The notes under the pieces were generated by a model. It saw nothing but the letters and a program-made list of their open reading frames with translations, did not search any database and was not told where the DNA came from. From positions 2,604,001-2,668,000 of the forward strand of contig NZ_JAUSYB010000001.1 in NCBI RefSeq assembly GCF_030816505.1: a stretch of DNA of 64,000 nt, in the 5' to 3' direction. Shown in pieces: positions 38,487 to 48,051 of this stretch; position 1 is the stretch's first letter; every line of letters begins with the position of its first letter. Source of the DNA: Microbacterium sp. W4I20 (lineage in GTDB: Bacteria > Actinomycetota > Actinomycetes > Actinomycetales > Microbacteriaceae). The position numbers were made by a program, and so were the translations under genes.

Positions 38487-39502
38487 GCCACCACCTCCTC
38501 GATGACGGCCGCCGCGCGGGCAGCCGCGCCGGCGACGCGCCATCCGTCCCACCGGGGCATCGTCGCGGCGGCACGACGGACCAGATCGAGGAGTTCCTCG
38601 GGTGAGACCTCGGCCGGGGCGGTCAGCGCATACCCCTGCGCGGCCAACACCCGCGCGGTGGCTTCCTGTTCGCCGAACGGGCGCTCTTGCGGGAGGACCA
38701 CCGCGCGGGCGTCGGCGGCGGCGAGGTCGGCGATGCCGTTCTGACCGGCCGCACTCACCACGACCGTGGCGCGACACAGCAGCGGCCAGACATCGTCGAC
38801 GCGATCGTCGACACCTGCCCCGGCGGTCTCGACCACCCAGCCGTCGGCCTCCAGCAGCGCGGTCACCCGTGCGAGGCGTGCGGCATCGAGCGTGCGGCTC
38901 AGGAACAGGACCCGCCGTTCCTCCGAATCGCGAGACGGATCGACGGGCCGCGGACGGCCGTCGTAGCGAGAGATCGCCCCGACGTGGCGCACGCGATCGA
39001 TCCGTTCGACCAGTGCCGACGATTCGATGGTGCCCGTCGCCCAGGGCGCCAGGATGCGGTCGGCGAGGTCGTAGCCGAGCCGGTGCGGGGCATCGGTGCG
39101 CTCTCCCGGCTGCGCGAGGGTGACCGTCGGCACGCCCATCAGGCGCGTGAGGATCGTGACCTCGACGCTCACGTCGACCACGAAGGCCGAGAGGGGCTTC
39201 CGCGTGATCCACTCCGCGATCACGGCCAGACGCTCCTGGTGTCCGGGGTGCCCGATGGGCGCCCAGTGCAGCGCGCCGCCGGCCGTCACGTCGCCGAGTT
39301 CGTGGGCCTCGCGGGTGATCCCGTCCGTCCCGACCACCGGCTCCGCATCCGAGGGCAACTGCACCCAGGTCGTGCCGGCGACGAGTGCCGCGGGCTCCGG
39401 CAGGGTCGAGAACACCGTCACCTCGTCGTCGAGATGCGGGCGGATCGCCTGCATCCGAGTGACGTGTCCCCACCCGTGGTCGTGCACGTACCAGCCGATC
39501 AT
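38483..39502 (-). CDS. GT-B glycosyltransferase, MurG/GT28-like
   Basis: A 339-residue GT-B protein. It starts MIGWYVHDHGWGHVTRMQAI, where the GHVTR motif is the phosphate/acceptor loop as in MurG- and GT1-like enzymes, and ends with VVSAAGQNGIADLAAADARAVVLPQERPFGEQEATARVLA, the nucleotide-sugar site with an AGQNG loop. Overlaps both neighbours by 4 bp (ATGA), so it is firmly in the glycosyltransferase operon. Function inferred only as sugar transfer in cell-surface glycan synthesis. Confidence 0.82.
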   Translation of the reverse strand: MIGWYVHDHGWGHVTRMQAIRPHLDDEVTVFSTLPEPAALVAGTTWVQLPSDAEPVVGTDGITREAHELGDVTAGGALHWAPIGHPGHQERLAVIAEWITRKPLSAFVVDVSVEVTILTRLMGVPTVTLAQPGERTDAPHRLGYDLADRILAPWATGTIESSALVERIDRVRHVGAISRYDGRPRPVDPSRDSEERRVLFLSRTLDAARLARVTALLEADGWVVETAGAGVDDRVDDVWPLLCRATVVVSAAGQNGIADLAAADARAVVLPQERPFGEQEATARVLAAQGYALTAPAEVSPEELLDLVRRAAATMPRWDGWRVAGAAARAAAVIEEVVA

Positions 39503-40638
39503 GCGCGCACCGCCTCGACGACATCGGACGTCGCGAAGACGCTCTGGGCGGAGACGGAGAGGACGCGTTCGACCTCGCGATGCTGACGTTCGAGCGAGTA
39601 CCGCGACGTCGCGGCCGCACGCACCTGCGGCCGGGTGAGACCCGTACGCGAATGGCGGGCGAGAGCCGTCGCGGCATGGGCGAGCGCGTCGACGTCGCCG
39701 GCGGGCACGATCGCGGTGCCCGGCATTCCGGCGAGGACCTCGCTCGTGCCGCCGGAGTCGAAGGCGGCGACCGGCGTACCGGTCATCAGGGCCTCGGCCA
39801 TCACGAGTCCGAAGGGTTCCGACCAGACCGGGGTCACCAGCGCGACCGATGCCGCACCGACGAGGTCGCAGAGTTCGGTGTGATGCAGCGCCCCGACGTA
39901 CTCGATGCCGCCACCGAGCAGCGGCTCGACCTCGCGGGCGAAGTAGGCGGCGTCTCCGATGCGGCCGGCCAGCTTGAGGCGCGCGCCGGCGCGACGGGCG
40001 GCGAGGATGGCGAGGTGGGGCGCCTTCTCGGGGATGATCCGACCGAACCACACCCAGCCCTCGCCGCCCGCGCCCAGGCGCCATTGCTCCGAGTCGACGC
40101 CGTTGGGGAAGACGAACGCGTCCACACCCTCGGCGGACCAGGCGCGCGCGGTGTACTGGCTGACGGCGAGGAAGCGGTGCGGCGACGATCCTTCGAGCGC
40201 GTTCGACGCGATCACGATGTCGGACAGCGGCGGAGTGTGCAGCGTCGTGACCACCGGCACCCCGATGTCGCGGCTCCACAGGATCGGATCGCCGTGCAGG
40301 CTGTGGTTGTCCACGACGTCGACTCGTGTCTCGGGCGCATCCAGCCAGTCGCGCACGCGATCGAAGGCGTCGGTCAGGACCCGGCGATGTCCCTCGGGGA
40401 AGTCGGTGTCGGAGGAGTCGCGCGCACGCTGCCAGCGCGGACGGGGAAGGTGCAGGGTGGTGTCCGCATCGAGGAAATCCGAACCCTCGGCCGCACAGAG
40501 CTGCACGTCATGGCCCTGCCGGCGCAGCCAGCGCACCCGGTTCCAGACCACGGTCTCCAGGCCCCCGGCATGAGGCTGACGCAGGGCATGCCGCTCCGGA
40601 GCGACGACCAGGATGCGCAGCCGCTCGACCGCGCTCAC
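39499..40638 (-). CDS. GT4-family glycosyltransferase
   Basis: A 379-residue GT4 retaining enzyme. HAGGLETVVWNRVRWLRRQGHDV is the N-terminal acceptor helix region, WVWFGRIIPEKAPHLAILAA is the donor-domain start, and ALVTPVWSEPFGLVMAEALMTGTPVAAFDSGG is the EX7E-type donor signature. The GTG at 40638 overlaps the previous gene's stop (GTGA), and the next gene overlaps by 4 bp. It is one of four consecutive glycosyltransferases. Confidence 0.9.
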   Translation of the reverse strand: MSAVERLRILVVAPERHALRQPHAGGLETVVWNRVRWLRRQGHDVQLCAAEGSDFLDADTTLHLPRPRWQRARDSSDTDFPEGHRRVLTDAFDRVRDWLDAPETRVDVVDNHSLHGDPILWSRDIGVPVVTTLHTPPLSDIVIASNALEGSSPHRFLAVSQYTARAWSAEGVDAFVFPNGVDSEQWRLGAGGEGWVWFGRIIPEKAPHLAILAARRAGARLKLAGRIGDAAYFAREVEPLLGGGIEYVGALHHTELCDLVGAASVALVTPVWSEPFGLVMAEALMTGTPVAAFDSGGTSEVLAGMPGTAIVPAGDVDALAHAATALARHSRTGLTRPQVRAAATSRYSLERQHREVERVLSVSAQSVFATSDVVEAVRA

Positions 40639-41777
40639 GCGCGGACCCCGGCGCACGCAGTGGCGTACAGCTCGGCGTGCGCCGCGCGCACCTCGGTCCG
40701 TTCGGCCAGCCGTTCCCGGCGACGTCGTTCGACCAGTGCAGGACGCTGCGTGGTGCGTCGGGCATCCGCGACCTGTCGCACGGCAGCGGCGAGTGTGCGC
40801 GCGTCGGCGGTGTCGATGACGGCGAAGTCCGACGGATGCTGCGCCTTGATGTGTCCGACATCGGTCCCGGCCACCGGCACACCCAGGTCGTAGCAGAGCT
40901 CGACCCAGCCCGAATGCGTCCCGTGGTGGTAGGGCAGGACGAAGAGGTCGAGACCGCCGAGCCACTCCTCGATCTCCGCGTCACTCAGGTGCGGGACGCG
41001 CCGCACCCGCACGGCAGGATGCGCGTCGGCGGCTGCGACCACTCGCGCGGCGGTCTCATCGCTGCGGACCCGCTCGTTCATGAGCACGTCCACCTCGGCC
41101 GCGAGTCCCTCGTCGGCGAGCAGGGCGACCGCGCCGGCGGCGGCGTGGACGGCGCCCTCGGCGTCGATGTTGGGGCGCAGATCGCGCAGGTGGATGCCGA
41201 TGCGGATGCTCCCGTCGCCCGAGCCGGGTGACGCGACGGCGTGCTCGAGCAACGTCGGGTGCGGGAGCACACGGCTGCGGCGGCCCCAGCTGCGCTCGAT
41301 CTCGGCCGCGGTGCCGGCTGTGAGCGTGAGGAGGTGATCCGCGGCGGGCACGATCACATCGAGCAGGGCCCGGTAGGGCGCCTGGTCCACCAGCTGCGGG
41401 TTGTCGAGGTCGTGCACGGTGTACACCACCGGTCGGCCGGCCCGTCGTGCGGCGTCCAGAGCCTCGCGCAGCTCGTCGGGCGAGAACGACTCGAGACCGA
41501 AGTGCACGTGCAGAACGTCGTAGTCCGCCGCGTGTGCGCCGAGCCACTCTGCCGTGAGAGCCACGGGGGGCCACCATTGCGCCGCGGGTGCTCCGGGGAC
41601 GGGCGGGTCGGGCAGCACCCGCACCCGCTGCGAGTCGGTGATGGCGCGCACATAGGGGTGGGCGGCCGGGATGGAGGCGACCCGGATGGGGTCGAGTGTC
41701 GTGAGGATGCGGTTCTCCTGAACGTGACGGAATGCGATGAAAGCGCGTGCCACGATGCTGGAGCCGCTGCGATGCAA
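40635..41777 (-). CDS. GT4-family glycosyltransferase (start uncertain)
   Basis: A GT-B enzyme of up to 380 residues and the first leftward gene of the glycan locus. LHVHFGLESFSPDELREALDAARR and VVYTVHDLDNPQLV are in the acceptor half; GLDLFVLPYHHGTHSGWVELCYDLGVPVAGTDVGHI is the donor-site signature. The family-like sequence begins at PIRVASIPAAHPYVRAI, about 30 residues after the first ATG (41777). A GTG at 41753 is also available; an AGGAG lies six bases before an AUC codon at the natural-looking start, so the true start may be nonstandard. Confidence 0.82.
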   Translation of the reverse strand: MHRSGSSIVARAFIAFRHVQENRILTTLDPIRVASIPAAHPYVRAITDSQRVRVLPDPPVPGAPAAQWWPPVALTAEWLGAHAADYDVLHVHFGLESFSPDELREALDAARRAGRPVVYTVHDLDNPQLVDQAPYRALLDVIVPAADHLLTLTAGTAAEIERSWGRRSRVLPHPTLLEHAVASPGSGDGSIRIGIHLRDLRPNIDAEGAVHAAAGAVALLADEGLAAEVDVLMNERVRSDETAARVVAAADAHPAVRVRRVPHLSDAEIEEWLGGLDLFVLPYHHGTHSGWVELCYDLGVPVAGTDVGHIKAQHPSDFAVIDTADARTLAAAVRQVADARRTTQRPALVERRRRERLAERTEVRAAHAELYATACAGVRA

Positions 41778-41817
41778 GGGGGGAAGAGAAAATTATTCAG
41801 AGGTATACGTTCATACG

Positions 41818-42747
41818 ATGAGCCACAGCCCCGATTCCCGCACGGGCGTTGCGCCGAAGGCCCCGGCGGTGCTAGCGCGTGAGCGGCACTACTCGGAGTT
41901 CTTCGGCCATACGCCTCTTCCCGAACGCTTCGGGGTCATCCTCGGCAACTGCCAGGCGGAGTCGCTGCGTCTGGTCATCGACTCTCCCGAGCACCGTTTC
42001 ATCCGCGTCCCGCCGGTCTTCGAGATGGATGCCGCGGAGACCGCGCGACTGCACGAGGTCGTTCGAGCGGCGCAGATCGTGGTGAGCCAGCCCATCCGCG
42101 ACGACTACCGCGACCTGCCGCTGGGGACCACGCAGATCGCCGCCGCCACCGACGCTCGGATGCTGACCGTCCCGCCCGTGCGCTTCGCCGGACTGCATCC
42201 GTTCCAGGCCGCCATCCGCGTGCCCGGCGTCGAGGGGGACCCGCCGGTCGTGGCGTATCACGACGTGCGCACCCTCGCGGCTGCCGCGGGGATCCCGGTC
42301 GCCGCCGCCCTGAACCCCGAGGCCGTCCGCACAGTCGGGCGCGCCTCGATCGACACCCTCCGCATCCGCGAGCAGAAGGCCGACGTGCCGGTGTCGGACC
42401 TGTTCGACTCGGTCACGGCCGACCATGCGCGCACCGTCAACCATCCCGGCAATGCCGTGTGGCTGCCCCTCGGCGCACGTGTGCTCGAGGCCCTCGACTT
42501 CGGCGGGGAGCCGACCGACCCGGGCCGCCCTCTCCTCGATGCCGTGCAGGCGCCGCTCTCTCCCGAGGTCGTCGAGGCCTGGTCGCTGCCCGACGAGCCG
42601 CGCGCGCACTGGCTCGTCGACGGCGCCGTGATCGATGACGCGGAGGTGCGTGCCGCTCACACGGAGTGGTACGCCGCCCACCCCGAATTCGTCGCCGCCG
42701 CCACCGAGCGTCTCGCTCCTCTCCTGGCTGTCTGGAGCGCGGCATGA
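41818..42747 (+). CDS. WcbI-like capsule/polysaccharide modification protein
   Basis: A 309-residue protein of the WcbI family, which is found in capsule clusters and has been proposed to be an acetyltransferase. The hallmark VILGNCQAESLRLVI is at residues 38-52 (GNCQ nucleotide/CoA loop), with VVSQPIRDDYRDLP and FAGLHPFQAAIRVP following. The ATG at 41818 follows an A/T-rich promoter-like stretch. It heads the rightward half of a divergent glycosyltransferase locus and is overlapped by the next gene (ATGA). Role in decorating a surface glycan is inference from family and context. Confidence 0.83.
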   Translation: MSHSPDSRTGVAPKAPAVLARERHYSEFFGHTPLPERFGVILGNCQAESLRLVIDSPEHRFIRVPPVFEMDAAETARLHEVVRAAQIVVSQPIRDDYRDLPLGTTQIAAATDARMLTVPPVRFAGLHPFQAAIRVPGVEGDPPVVAYHDVRTLAAAAGIPVAAALNPEAVRTVGRASIDTLRIREQKADVPVSDLFDSVTADHARTVNHPGNAVWLPLGARVLEALDFGGEPTDPGRPLLDAVQAPLSPEVVEAWSLPDEPRAHWLVDGAVIDDAEVRAAHTEWYAAHPEFVAAATERLAPLLAVWSAA

Positions 42748-43730
42748 CGGAGGTGCCGCTGCTGCTCGTGCACCCCGGCAGCCACGGGGTGGCGGTGTAT
42801 GCGCGCGAGGTGGCCACCGCGGTGCGTGCGGTGGACCCCTCGATCCGCACGATCGAGCCCGTCGACCTGGATGCGGCGGCCGACGGCGCCGCCGTGCACG
42901 CGCACTTCACGGATCGGCTGTGGGGCGATTCGCCGGAGGAGGCCGCGCGGGTCTTCGTCGCCCTTGCGGCGCGTCGGCCGATCAGCGTGACCCTGCACGA
43001 CCTCCCGCAGGCATCGGACGGCGAGCGGAACCTGCCTCGTCGGCGGGCGGCGTATGCGGCCGTTGCCGCTGCCGCGCGGGGAGTGGTGGTCAACAGCCAG
43101 CACGAACGCGCACTGCTCGTCGAGGAGCGGGTGTGGACGGGTCCGGCCACCCGCATCCCCCTCCCTGTCGCGATCATGTCGGGAGCGATGCCGGATGTGC
43201 AGCCCGTCCGAGGGGATGGTTCCGTCGGCGTGCTGGGCTACTTCTACCCCGGCAAGGGACACGACGAGGCGGCGCAGGCGGCGGCGGCGGCCGGCATCAC
43301 GCGGATGACGGTGCTCGGCCGAGCCTCCGACGGCCATGCAGCCGACCTCGAGGCCTTCGTCCGCCGGGCCGGCGCCCTCGGGGTCGGCGTGGAGGTGACC
43401 GGCTGGCTCGACGACGAAGAGATCGCCCGACGCGGCCAGGCGGTCTCGGTACCCGTCTTCGCGCACCGGCACGTGTCGGCATCCGGCTCTCTGGCCTCGT
43501 GGATCGGCTGGGGCCGCCGACCGGTCGCCGTGCGCAACCGGTACATCGACGAGATGGCGGAGCTGCGCCCCGGCACGCTGCGCACGGTCGACGAGCTCGA
43601 CCTCGCACCCGCACTCCGCGCTGCCCTCGACCGGCCCGAGTCCACCTGGCACGGTCTGACGCAGCTGCCGATGTCGTGGCCCGAGGTCGCCGAGTCGTAC
43701 GTGCGCTGGTGGGAAGGCCTGAACCGGTGA
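42744..43730 (+). CDS. Glycosyltransferase, GT4-like
   Basis: A 328-residue GT-B-like protein with VHPGSHGVAVYAREVATAVRAV at the N-terminus and GVLGYFYPGKGHDEAAQAA at the start of the donor domain; the EX7E-type motif is poorly kept, reading SVPVFAHRHVSASGSLASWIGWGRRPVAV, so activity may differ from classical GT4. It overlaps both the WcbI-like gene and the following GT2 gene by 4 bp. Confidence 0.78.
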   Translation: MTEVPLLLVHPGSHGVAVYAREVATAVRAVDPSIRTIEPVDLDAAADGAAVHAHFTDRLWGDSPEEAARVFVALAARRPISVTLHDLPQASDGERNLPRRRAAYAAVAAAARGVVVNSQHERALLVEERVWTGPATRIPLPVAIMSGAMPDVQPVRGDGSVGVLGYFYPGKGHDEAAQAAAAAGITRMTVLGRASDGHAADLEAFVRRAGALGVGVEVTGWLDDEEIARRGQAVSVPVFAHRHVSASGSLASWIGWGRRPVAVRNRYIDEMAELRPGTLRTVDELDLAPALRAALDRPESTWHGLTQLPMSWPEVAESYVRWWEGLNR

Positions 43731-45026
43731 CGCAGCATCCGCGGGTCGTGGGCAACGGCTGGGACGCGCTCGACGGGATCGAGCCCGACGTCCTCCCGCG
43801 GGTGTCCGTGATCGTCGCGCACTACGACCAGCCCACTGAGCTCGCCCGCACTCTGCACGCGCTGTCCGTGCAGGACTACCCCCAGGAGCTGCTCGAGGTC
43901 GTCGTCGCCGACGACGGCTCGCCGGGGGAGGTCTCCGTACCGGACGGCGTGATCCTGACGCGCCAGGAGGACCGCGGCTTCCGCCTTGCCGCGGTGCGCA
44001 ACCGGGGTGTGCGCGCCAGCAGCGGCGAGATCCTGTGCTTCCTCGATGCCGACACCGCCCCCGAGCCCGGCTACGTGCGTGCGCTCACCCGGCTCCCCGC
44101 GCTCCATCCCGACTGCCTCACGGTGGGTCGCCGGCGGCACGCTGATCTCGCGGGCATCGACCCGGAGGTGCCGGTGGTCGACGCGGTGGCGGGCCGCGAA
44201 CTGCCGGAGCCGGGCTGGCTCGCTGACGAGTATGCGCGCAGCCGCAATTTGCGCGACGCCGACGACCGGTCCTACCGGTTCGTCATCGGCGCAGTGATGG
44301 CGTGCTCGCGGAGCCTCTTCCAAGAGACCGGAGGCTTCGACGAATCGTTCACGACCTACGGCGGCGAGGACTGGGAGTGGGCGCATCGCCTGTGGCAGGT
44401 GGGTGCGGTGCTCGCCCATGTCCCGAGCGCGGTGGCGTGGCACGACGGACCCGAGTGGGCCGAGCGTGACGGCTCGGGTCTCGACCGCGCGAATGCCCAG
44501 GACCCTGCGGCTCGTCTCCTCGATCCCCGTCGCCGGATCGGCGCCGAGGGGCATCCTGTCGGCCGAGCCCGACCTCGTCATACGGTTGCGCGGCTCGCAC
44601 CCACCGGCAGCCCTGTTCGTCGCGGTCGATTCGCTGCTCGCGGCCTTCCCCCGGGCCAGGATCGTCCTCGATGCGGGCGAGACCGGGCCGGCCGACGACC
44701 CCCGCATCGCCTATGGGGCCGAACCCGACGCCCGCGTGATCTGGGAACTCGAGCATCCGATCGTCGTGCTCGCGACACCGTGGATCACGGACTGCGTCGC
44801 AGGTCTCGGCGCGGGCGATGTCGGCATCGTGCACCTTCGGGATGCCGACGGCGCCTCGCTGGGGATGCTGCGGTCGCGCCGTGCCGTGCGCCGGGCCGAA
44901 CGATGGGGGTCGGACGAGGGCTTCGAGACAGCGCACGTCGAGGCCACCGGCATCCATCTCCTCCGCTCCGATCCCCGCGTCGAGGCGTGGGTCGGCGGAT
45001 GGGGCGGGTCCGCCGAGTTCTGCTGA
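43727..45026 (+). CDS. GT2-family glycosyltransferase (frame break near 44500)
   Basis: A GT-A enzyme with VSVIVAHYDQPTELARTL at its start, LCFLDADTAPEPGYV as the DxD site and GGFDESFTTYGGEDWEWAHRLW as the galactosyltransferase-C motif, all in the frame from GTG 43727. After codon CAG 44498-44500 that frame turns to junk, and the following frame (TLRLVSSIPVAGSAPRGILS onward) continues to a stop at 45026. One extra G at 44500/44501 explains it; corrected length is 432 residues. The second half, about 160 residues, carries LAAFPRARIVLDAGETG and looks like a separate small domain. I regard the break as a sequence error. Confidence 0.8.
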
Positions 45027-45041
45027 GCGGACGAGAAAGCA

Positions 45042-45073
45042 CTGCGGGCCGAGGCATCAGCCCCGGCCCGCAG
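45042..45073. terminator. Bidirectional terminator-like hairpin
   Basis: CTGCGGGCCG (45042-45051) pairs with CGGCCCGCAG (45064-45073) across a 12-base loop, between the converging GT2 and lipoprotein genes. Confidence 0.75.
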
Positions 45074-45090
45074 CATCCCTCAGCTCTGGA

Positions 45091-45795
45091 TCAGAGCGGA
45101 GCGACGATCTCCTGCTTGACGTCCCACTCGGTGATCTCCATCGTGACCTCGACCGACTGGCCCTCGACCGAGGCGGTGCTGGACGACGCCAGGCTGACGT
45201 AGTCCGGGGTGACCTCGAAGATCACGTCGACCGAGGTGCCCGACTGCTCGACCGAGCCGGAGACGAGGAAGACCTTCTGGCCGAGACGCTCACCGGTGCC
45301 GGTGACGGTGAACTCGCCGTCGAGCGCTGCCGCGGCGGCCGCGGGGTCGAGCGTCGCGACGTCGGCGGCCGTGGAGCTGAGGCCCGCGATGATCGGGTCG
45401 CTCGACGACGGGTCGGCGACCTGCCACTCGCCGGCGCCGGACTTCACCCAGGCGTCGTCGCCGATGGCGATCAGCGATCCGGCGGGGGAGATCGACTCGA
45501 TGGCCTTCTCCGACGGGTTGAACTTCGCGGTGGACTCCATGCCCATCACGCTGGTCTTGGCGGCGTAGCCGGCCACACCCTCCATGGCGTCGGCGATGCA
45601 GGTGCCGAGGGCTGCGCCGTCGACGGTCGCGCCCTCCTTGAGCTCAGGGCAGTCGGAGGTCGGAGCTTCGGCCTCCTGCGACGCCGCGCCACTGGGCTTC
45701 GCGTCGGCCGGCTTGTCCGAGCCGCCTCCGGCACACCCGGTGAGCAGAACTGAGGCGGCGAGAATCACGCCGACCCCCCATTTGTTGACGCGCAT
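45091..45795 (-). CDS. Secreted lipoprotein, LppX/LprG-like layout
   Basis: A 234-residue lipoprotein: signal peptide VGVILAASVLLTGC (lipobox LLTGC), a disordered Lys/Ala/Glu-rich linker, then a beta/alpha domain with IADAMEGVAGYAAKTSVMG and VDVIFEVTPDYVSLASS, ending MEITEWDVKQEIVAPL. The layout (lipid anchor plus a half-barrel-like antiparallel sheet) is reminiscent of mycobacterial LprG/LppX lipid-binding lipoproteins, but similarity is weak. It is transcribed alone, facing away from the iron-uptake operon. Confidence 0.7.
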   Translation of the reverse strand: MRVNKWGVGVILAASVLLTGCAGGGSDKPADAKPSGAASQEAEAPTSDCPELKEGATVDGAALGTCIADAMEGVAGYAAKTSVMGMESTAKFNPSEKAIESISPAGSLIAIGDDAWVKSGAGEWQVADPSSSDPIIAGLSSTAADVATLDPAAAAAALDGEFTVTGTGERLGQKVFLVSGSVEQSGTSVDVIFEVTPDYVSLASSSTASVEGQSVEVTMEITEWDVKQEIVAPL

Positions 45796-45939
45796 GGCGT
45801 CCCCCCTTCGGTCGTGCGCCCGATGAGGATCACCGGGCACTCCTCCAGCATGCCAAACGCGGGACCACGTGCCCGACACCGAACGGGGGTAGCACTCCCC
45901 ATCGTGATGGAACAGATGCGGGGAGCCACGGCAACTCGG

Positions 45940-45958
45940 TAAGCTAAGCCAACCCTTA
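45940..45958. promoter_or_regulatory. DtxR/IdeR-like iron box
   Basis: TAAGCTAAGCCAACCCTTA matches the DtxR/IdeR consensus at 12 of 19 positions and lies 22 bp before the siderophore-binding protein start. It fits iron-dependent repression of the importer; with several mismatches this is a moderate match. Confidence 0.6.
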
Positions 45959-45979
45959 CCTCGAAGAACAGGTTTCTCC

Positions 45980-47023
45980 ATGCCCTTCACCCGATCGAAG
46001 GCGCTCACGGCCTTCCTCGCCCTGACCGTCGCCGCCGCGGCCCTCACCGCGTGCGCGCCCGCCGACGAGAACGCCGGTCACGACGCGCCCGCCGTCGACG
46101 CGGGTGCCTTCCCCGTCACGATCGAGCACGCCTACGGAGAGACGAAGATCGCCGAGCAGCCGCAGCGCGTCGTGTCGGTCGGCTACACGGAGCAGGACAC
46201 GCTCTGGGCGCTGGGCGTGAAGCCCGTCGGCGTGACCGAGTGGTACGGCGAGCACGACTTCGCGTCCTGGCCCTGGGCCGACGAGGCGCGCGGCGACTCC
46301 GAGCCGGAGGTGCTCACCACGAGCGACGGTCTGGACTTCGAGGCGATCGCCCTGCTCGACCCCGACCTCATCATCGGCACCAACGCCGGGATGACGGAGG
46401 AGGACTACGACCGCCTGGCTGAGATCGCGCCGACGGTCGCGCACTCCGGCGACTACACGATGTACTTCGAGCCGTGGGACGTGCAGACGCTGCAGATCGG
46501 CGAGGCCGTCGGAGTCAAGGACGAGGCGCAGAAGCTCGTCGACGACATCGACGACAAGTTCGCCGCGGCTGCGAAGGACCACCCCGAGTTCGCCGACACG
46601 TCGATCGTCTTCCTGCAGAACGCGATCTATGACGGCTCGGCGATCGCCTACCAGGACGGCCTGAGCACCGACTTCCTCACCGATCTCGGCTTCTCGATCC
46701 CCGCCGACATCGACGCCTACGCGCCGGAGGACGGATCGGGCGGACAGGCGTACATCCCGGTCGAGAACCTCGACGTGCTGAACGCGGCCGATGTGCTCAT
46801 CTGGGGCACCGAGGGCGACGACGACATCACCGCCCTCGAGGCCGAGCCGTTCGTGACCGCGATCGAGGCGATGAAGAACGACTCGGTCGTCTACACCGAC
46901 GGCGTCACCGCCGGGGCGATCTACTTCACGTCTCCGCTGAGCCTGCCGTACGTGCTCGACTCGCTGGTGCCGGCCCTGGCCGACGCCCTCGGCGGGAACG
47001 GGCCCGCTCGCACCGCGGAGTGA
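45980..47023 (+). CDS. Iron-siderophore substrate-binding lipoprotein
   Basis: A 347-residue extracytoplasmic binding protein of the FepB/FhuD-like class (clamshell with a single helix hinge). Lipobox ALTAC, then PQRVVSVGYTEQDTLWALGVKPVGV, which is the family start, and LDPDLIIGTNAGMTEEDYDRLAEIAPTV. Two FecCD permeases follow with 4-bp overlaps, and a DtxR-like box precedes the gene, so it imports ferric siderophore under iron limitation. No ATPase gene follows in this window. Confidence 0.92.
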   Translation: MPFTRSKALTAFLALTVAAAALTACAPADENAGHDAPAVDAGAFPVTIEHAYGETKIAEQPQRVVSVGYTEQDTLWALGVKPVGVTEWYGEHDFASWPWADEARGDSEPEVLTTSDGLDFEAIALLDPDLIIGTNAGMTEEDYDRLAEIAPTVAHSGDYTMYFEPWDVQTLQIGEAVGVKDEAQKLVDDIDDKFAAAAKDHPEFADTSIVFLQNAIYDGSAIAYQDGLSTDFLTDLGFSIPADIDAYAPEDGSGGQAYIPVENLDVLNAADVLIWGTEGDDDITALEAEPFVTAIEAMKNDSVVYTDGVTAGAIYFTSPLSLPYVLDSLVPALADALGGNGPARTAE

Positions 47024-48051
47024 CCTCCGCCGCACGTACACGACGCGATCCGTCCCGGTACTCCACCGGGCGGATCGCGCTCGTCATCGTGCTCTCCCTC
47101 GTCGCCCTCGTCGCGGCCGCCGGGATCGGGCTGACCGTGGGAACGAAGCTCGTCGGCCTCGACACGGTCTTCGCCGCGATCACCGACTTCGACGGGAGCG
47201 ACCTGCAGCTCGTGGTGCGGGAGTCCCGTATCCCGCGCACCGTGTTCGGACTAGTCGTCGGCCTCGCGCTCGGTGCCGCGGGGGCCGTGATGCAGGGCCT
47301 CACCCGCAACGCACTGGCCGACCCCGGCATGCTCGGCGTCAACGCGGGAGCCTCGGTCGCCGTGGCCGTCGCGGTCGCGGCGCTCGGCATCCGCGACTTC
47401 CCGCACCTCATGCTGTTCGCGCTCGCCGGAGCGCTCGTCGCGACGATCGGCGTGGTGCTGCTGGGCGCGGCGGGCGGTGGGAGCCCGGTCACCCTCGTGC
47501 TCGCCGGGGTCGCGCTCGCCGCCGTGCTGGGCGGCATCACCACCGCGCTCGTGCTGCTGAACCCCCACGCGTTCCTGCAGATGCGCAGCTGGGAGTCGGG
47601 GGCACTCGCCGGGCGGGACCTGTCGATCCTGACGATCGCCGGTCCGGTGATCGCGGTCGGGCTCGTGCTCGCGCTCCTGATCACCCGCGGCCTCGACGTG
47701 CTCGCCCTGGGCGACGACACGGCAGCCGCCCTCGGCGTGCGCATCGGGCCGCTGCGCGCCGGCGCGGTGGCCTCGGTCACGCTGTTGGCCGGGACGGCGA
47801 CCGCGGTGGCCGGACCCGTCGCTTTCCTGGGGCTCGCCGCCCCGCACATCGCCCGCGGGGTCGTGGGGTCGTCGCAGAAGGCGATCGTGCCGCTGGCCGC
47901 CGTGATCGGGGCGATCGTCGTGGTGCTCGGGGACGTCGTGGGCCGCGTGATCATCGCCCCGCAGGAGGTGCCGGTGGGGATCGTGATGGCGTTCGTCGCG
48001 GCACCGTTCCTGATCTGGATCGGCCGCCGCAAGAATCCGGTGCAGCTGTGA
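47020..48051 (+). CDS. FecCD-family permease (first subunit)
   Basis: A 343-residue ferric-siderophore permease with nine or ten membrane segments; GAVMQGLTRNALADPGMLGVNAGASVAVAV and FLGLAAPHIARGVVGSSQK are the ATPase-coupling and pore signatures. The GTG start at 47020 overlaps the binding-protein stop, and the second permease overlaps this gene's stop by 4 bp. Confidence 0.93.
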   Translation: MTSAARTRRDPSRYSTGRIALVIVLSLVALVAAAGIGLTVGTKLVGLDTVFAAITDFDGSDLQLVVRESRIPRTVFGLVVGLALGAAGAVMQGLTRNALADPGMLGVNAGASVAVAVAVAALGIRDFPHLMLFALAGALVATIGVVLLGAAGGGSPVTLVLAGVALAAVLGGITTALVLLNPHAFLQMRSWESGALAGRDLSILTIAGPVIAVGLVLALLITRGLDVLALGDDTAAALGVRIGPLRAGAVASVTLLAGTATAVAGPVAFLGLAAPHIARGVVGSSQKAIVPLAAVIGAIVVVLGDVVGRVIIAPQEVPVGIVMAFVAAPFLIWIGRRKNPVQL

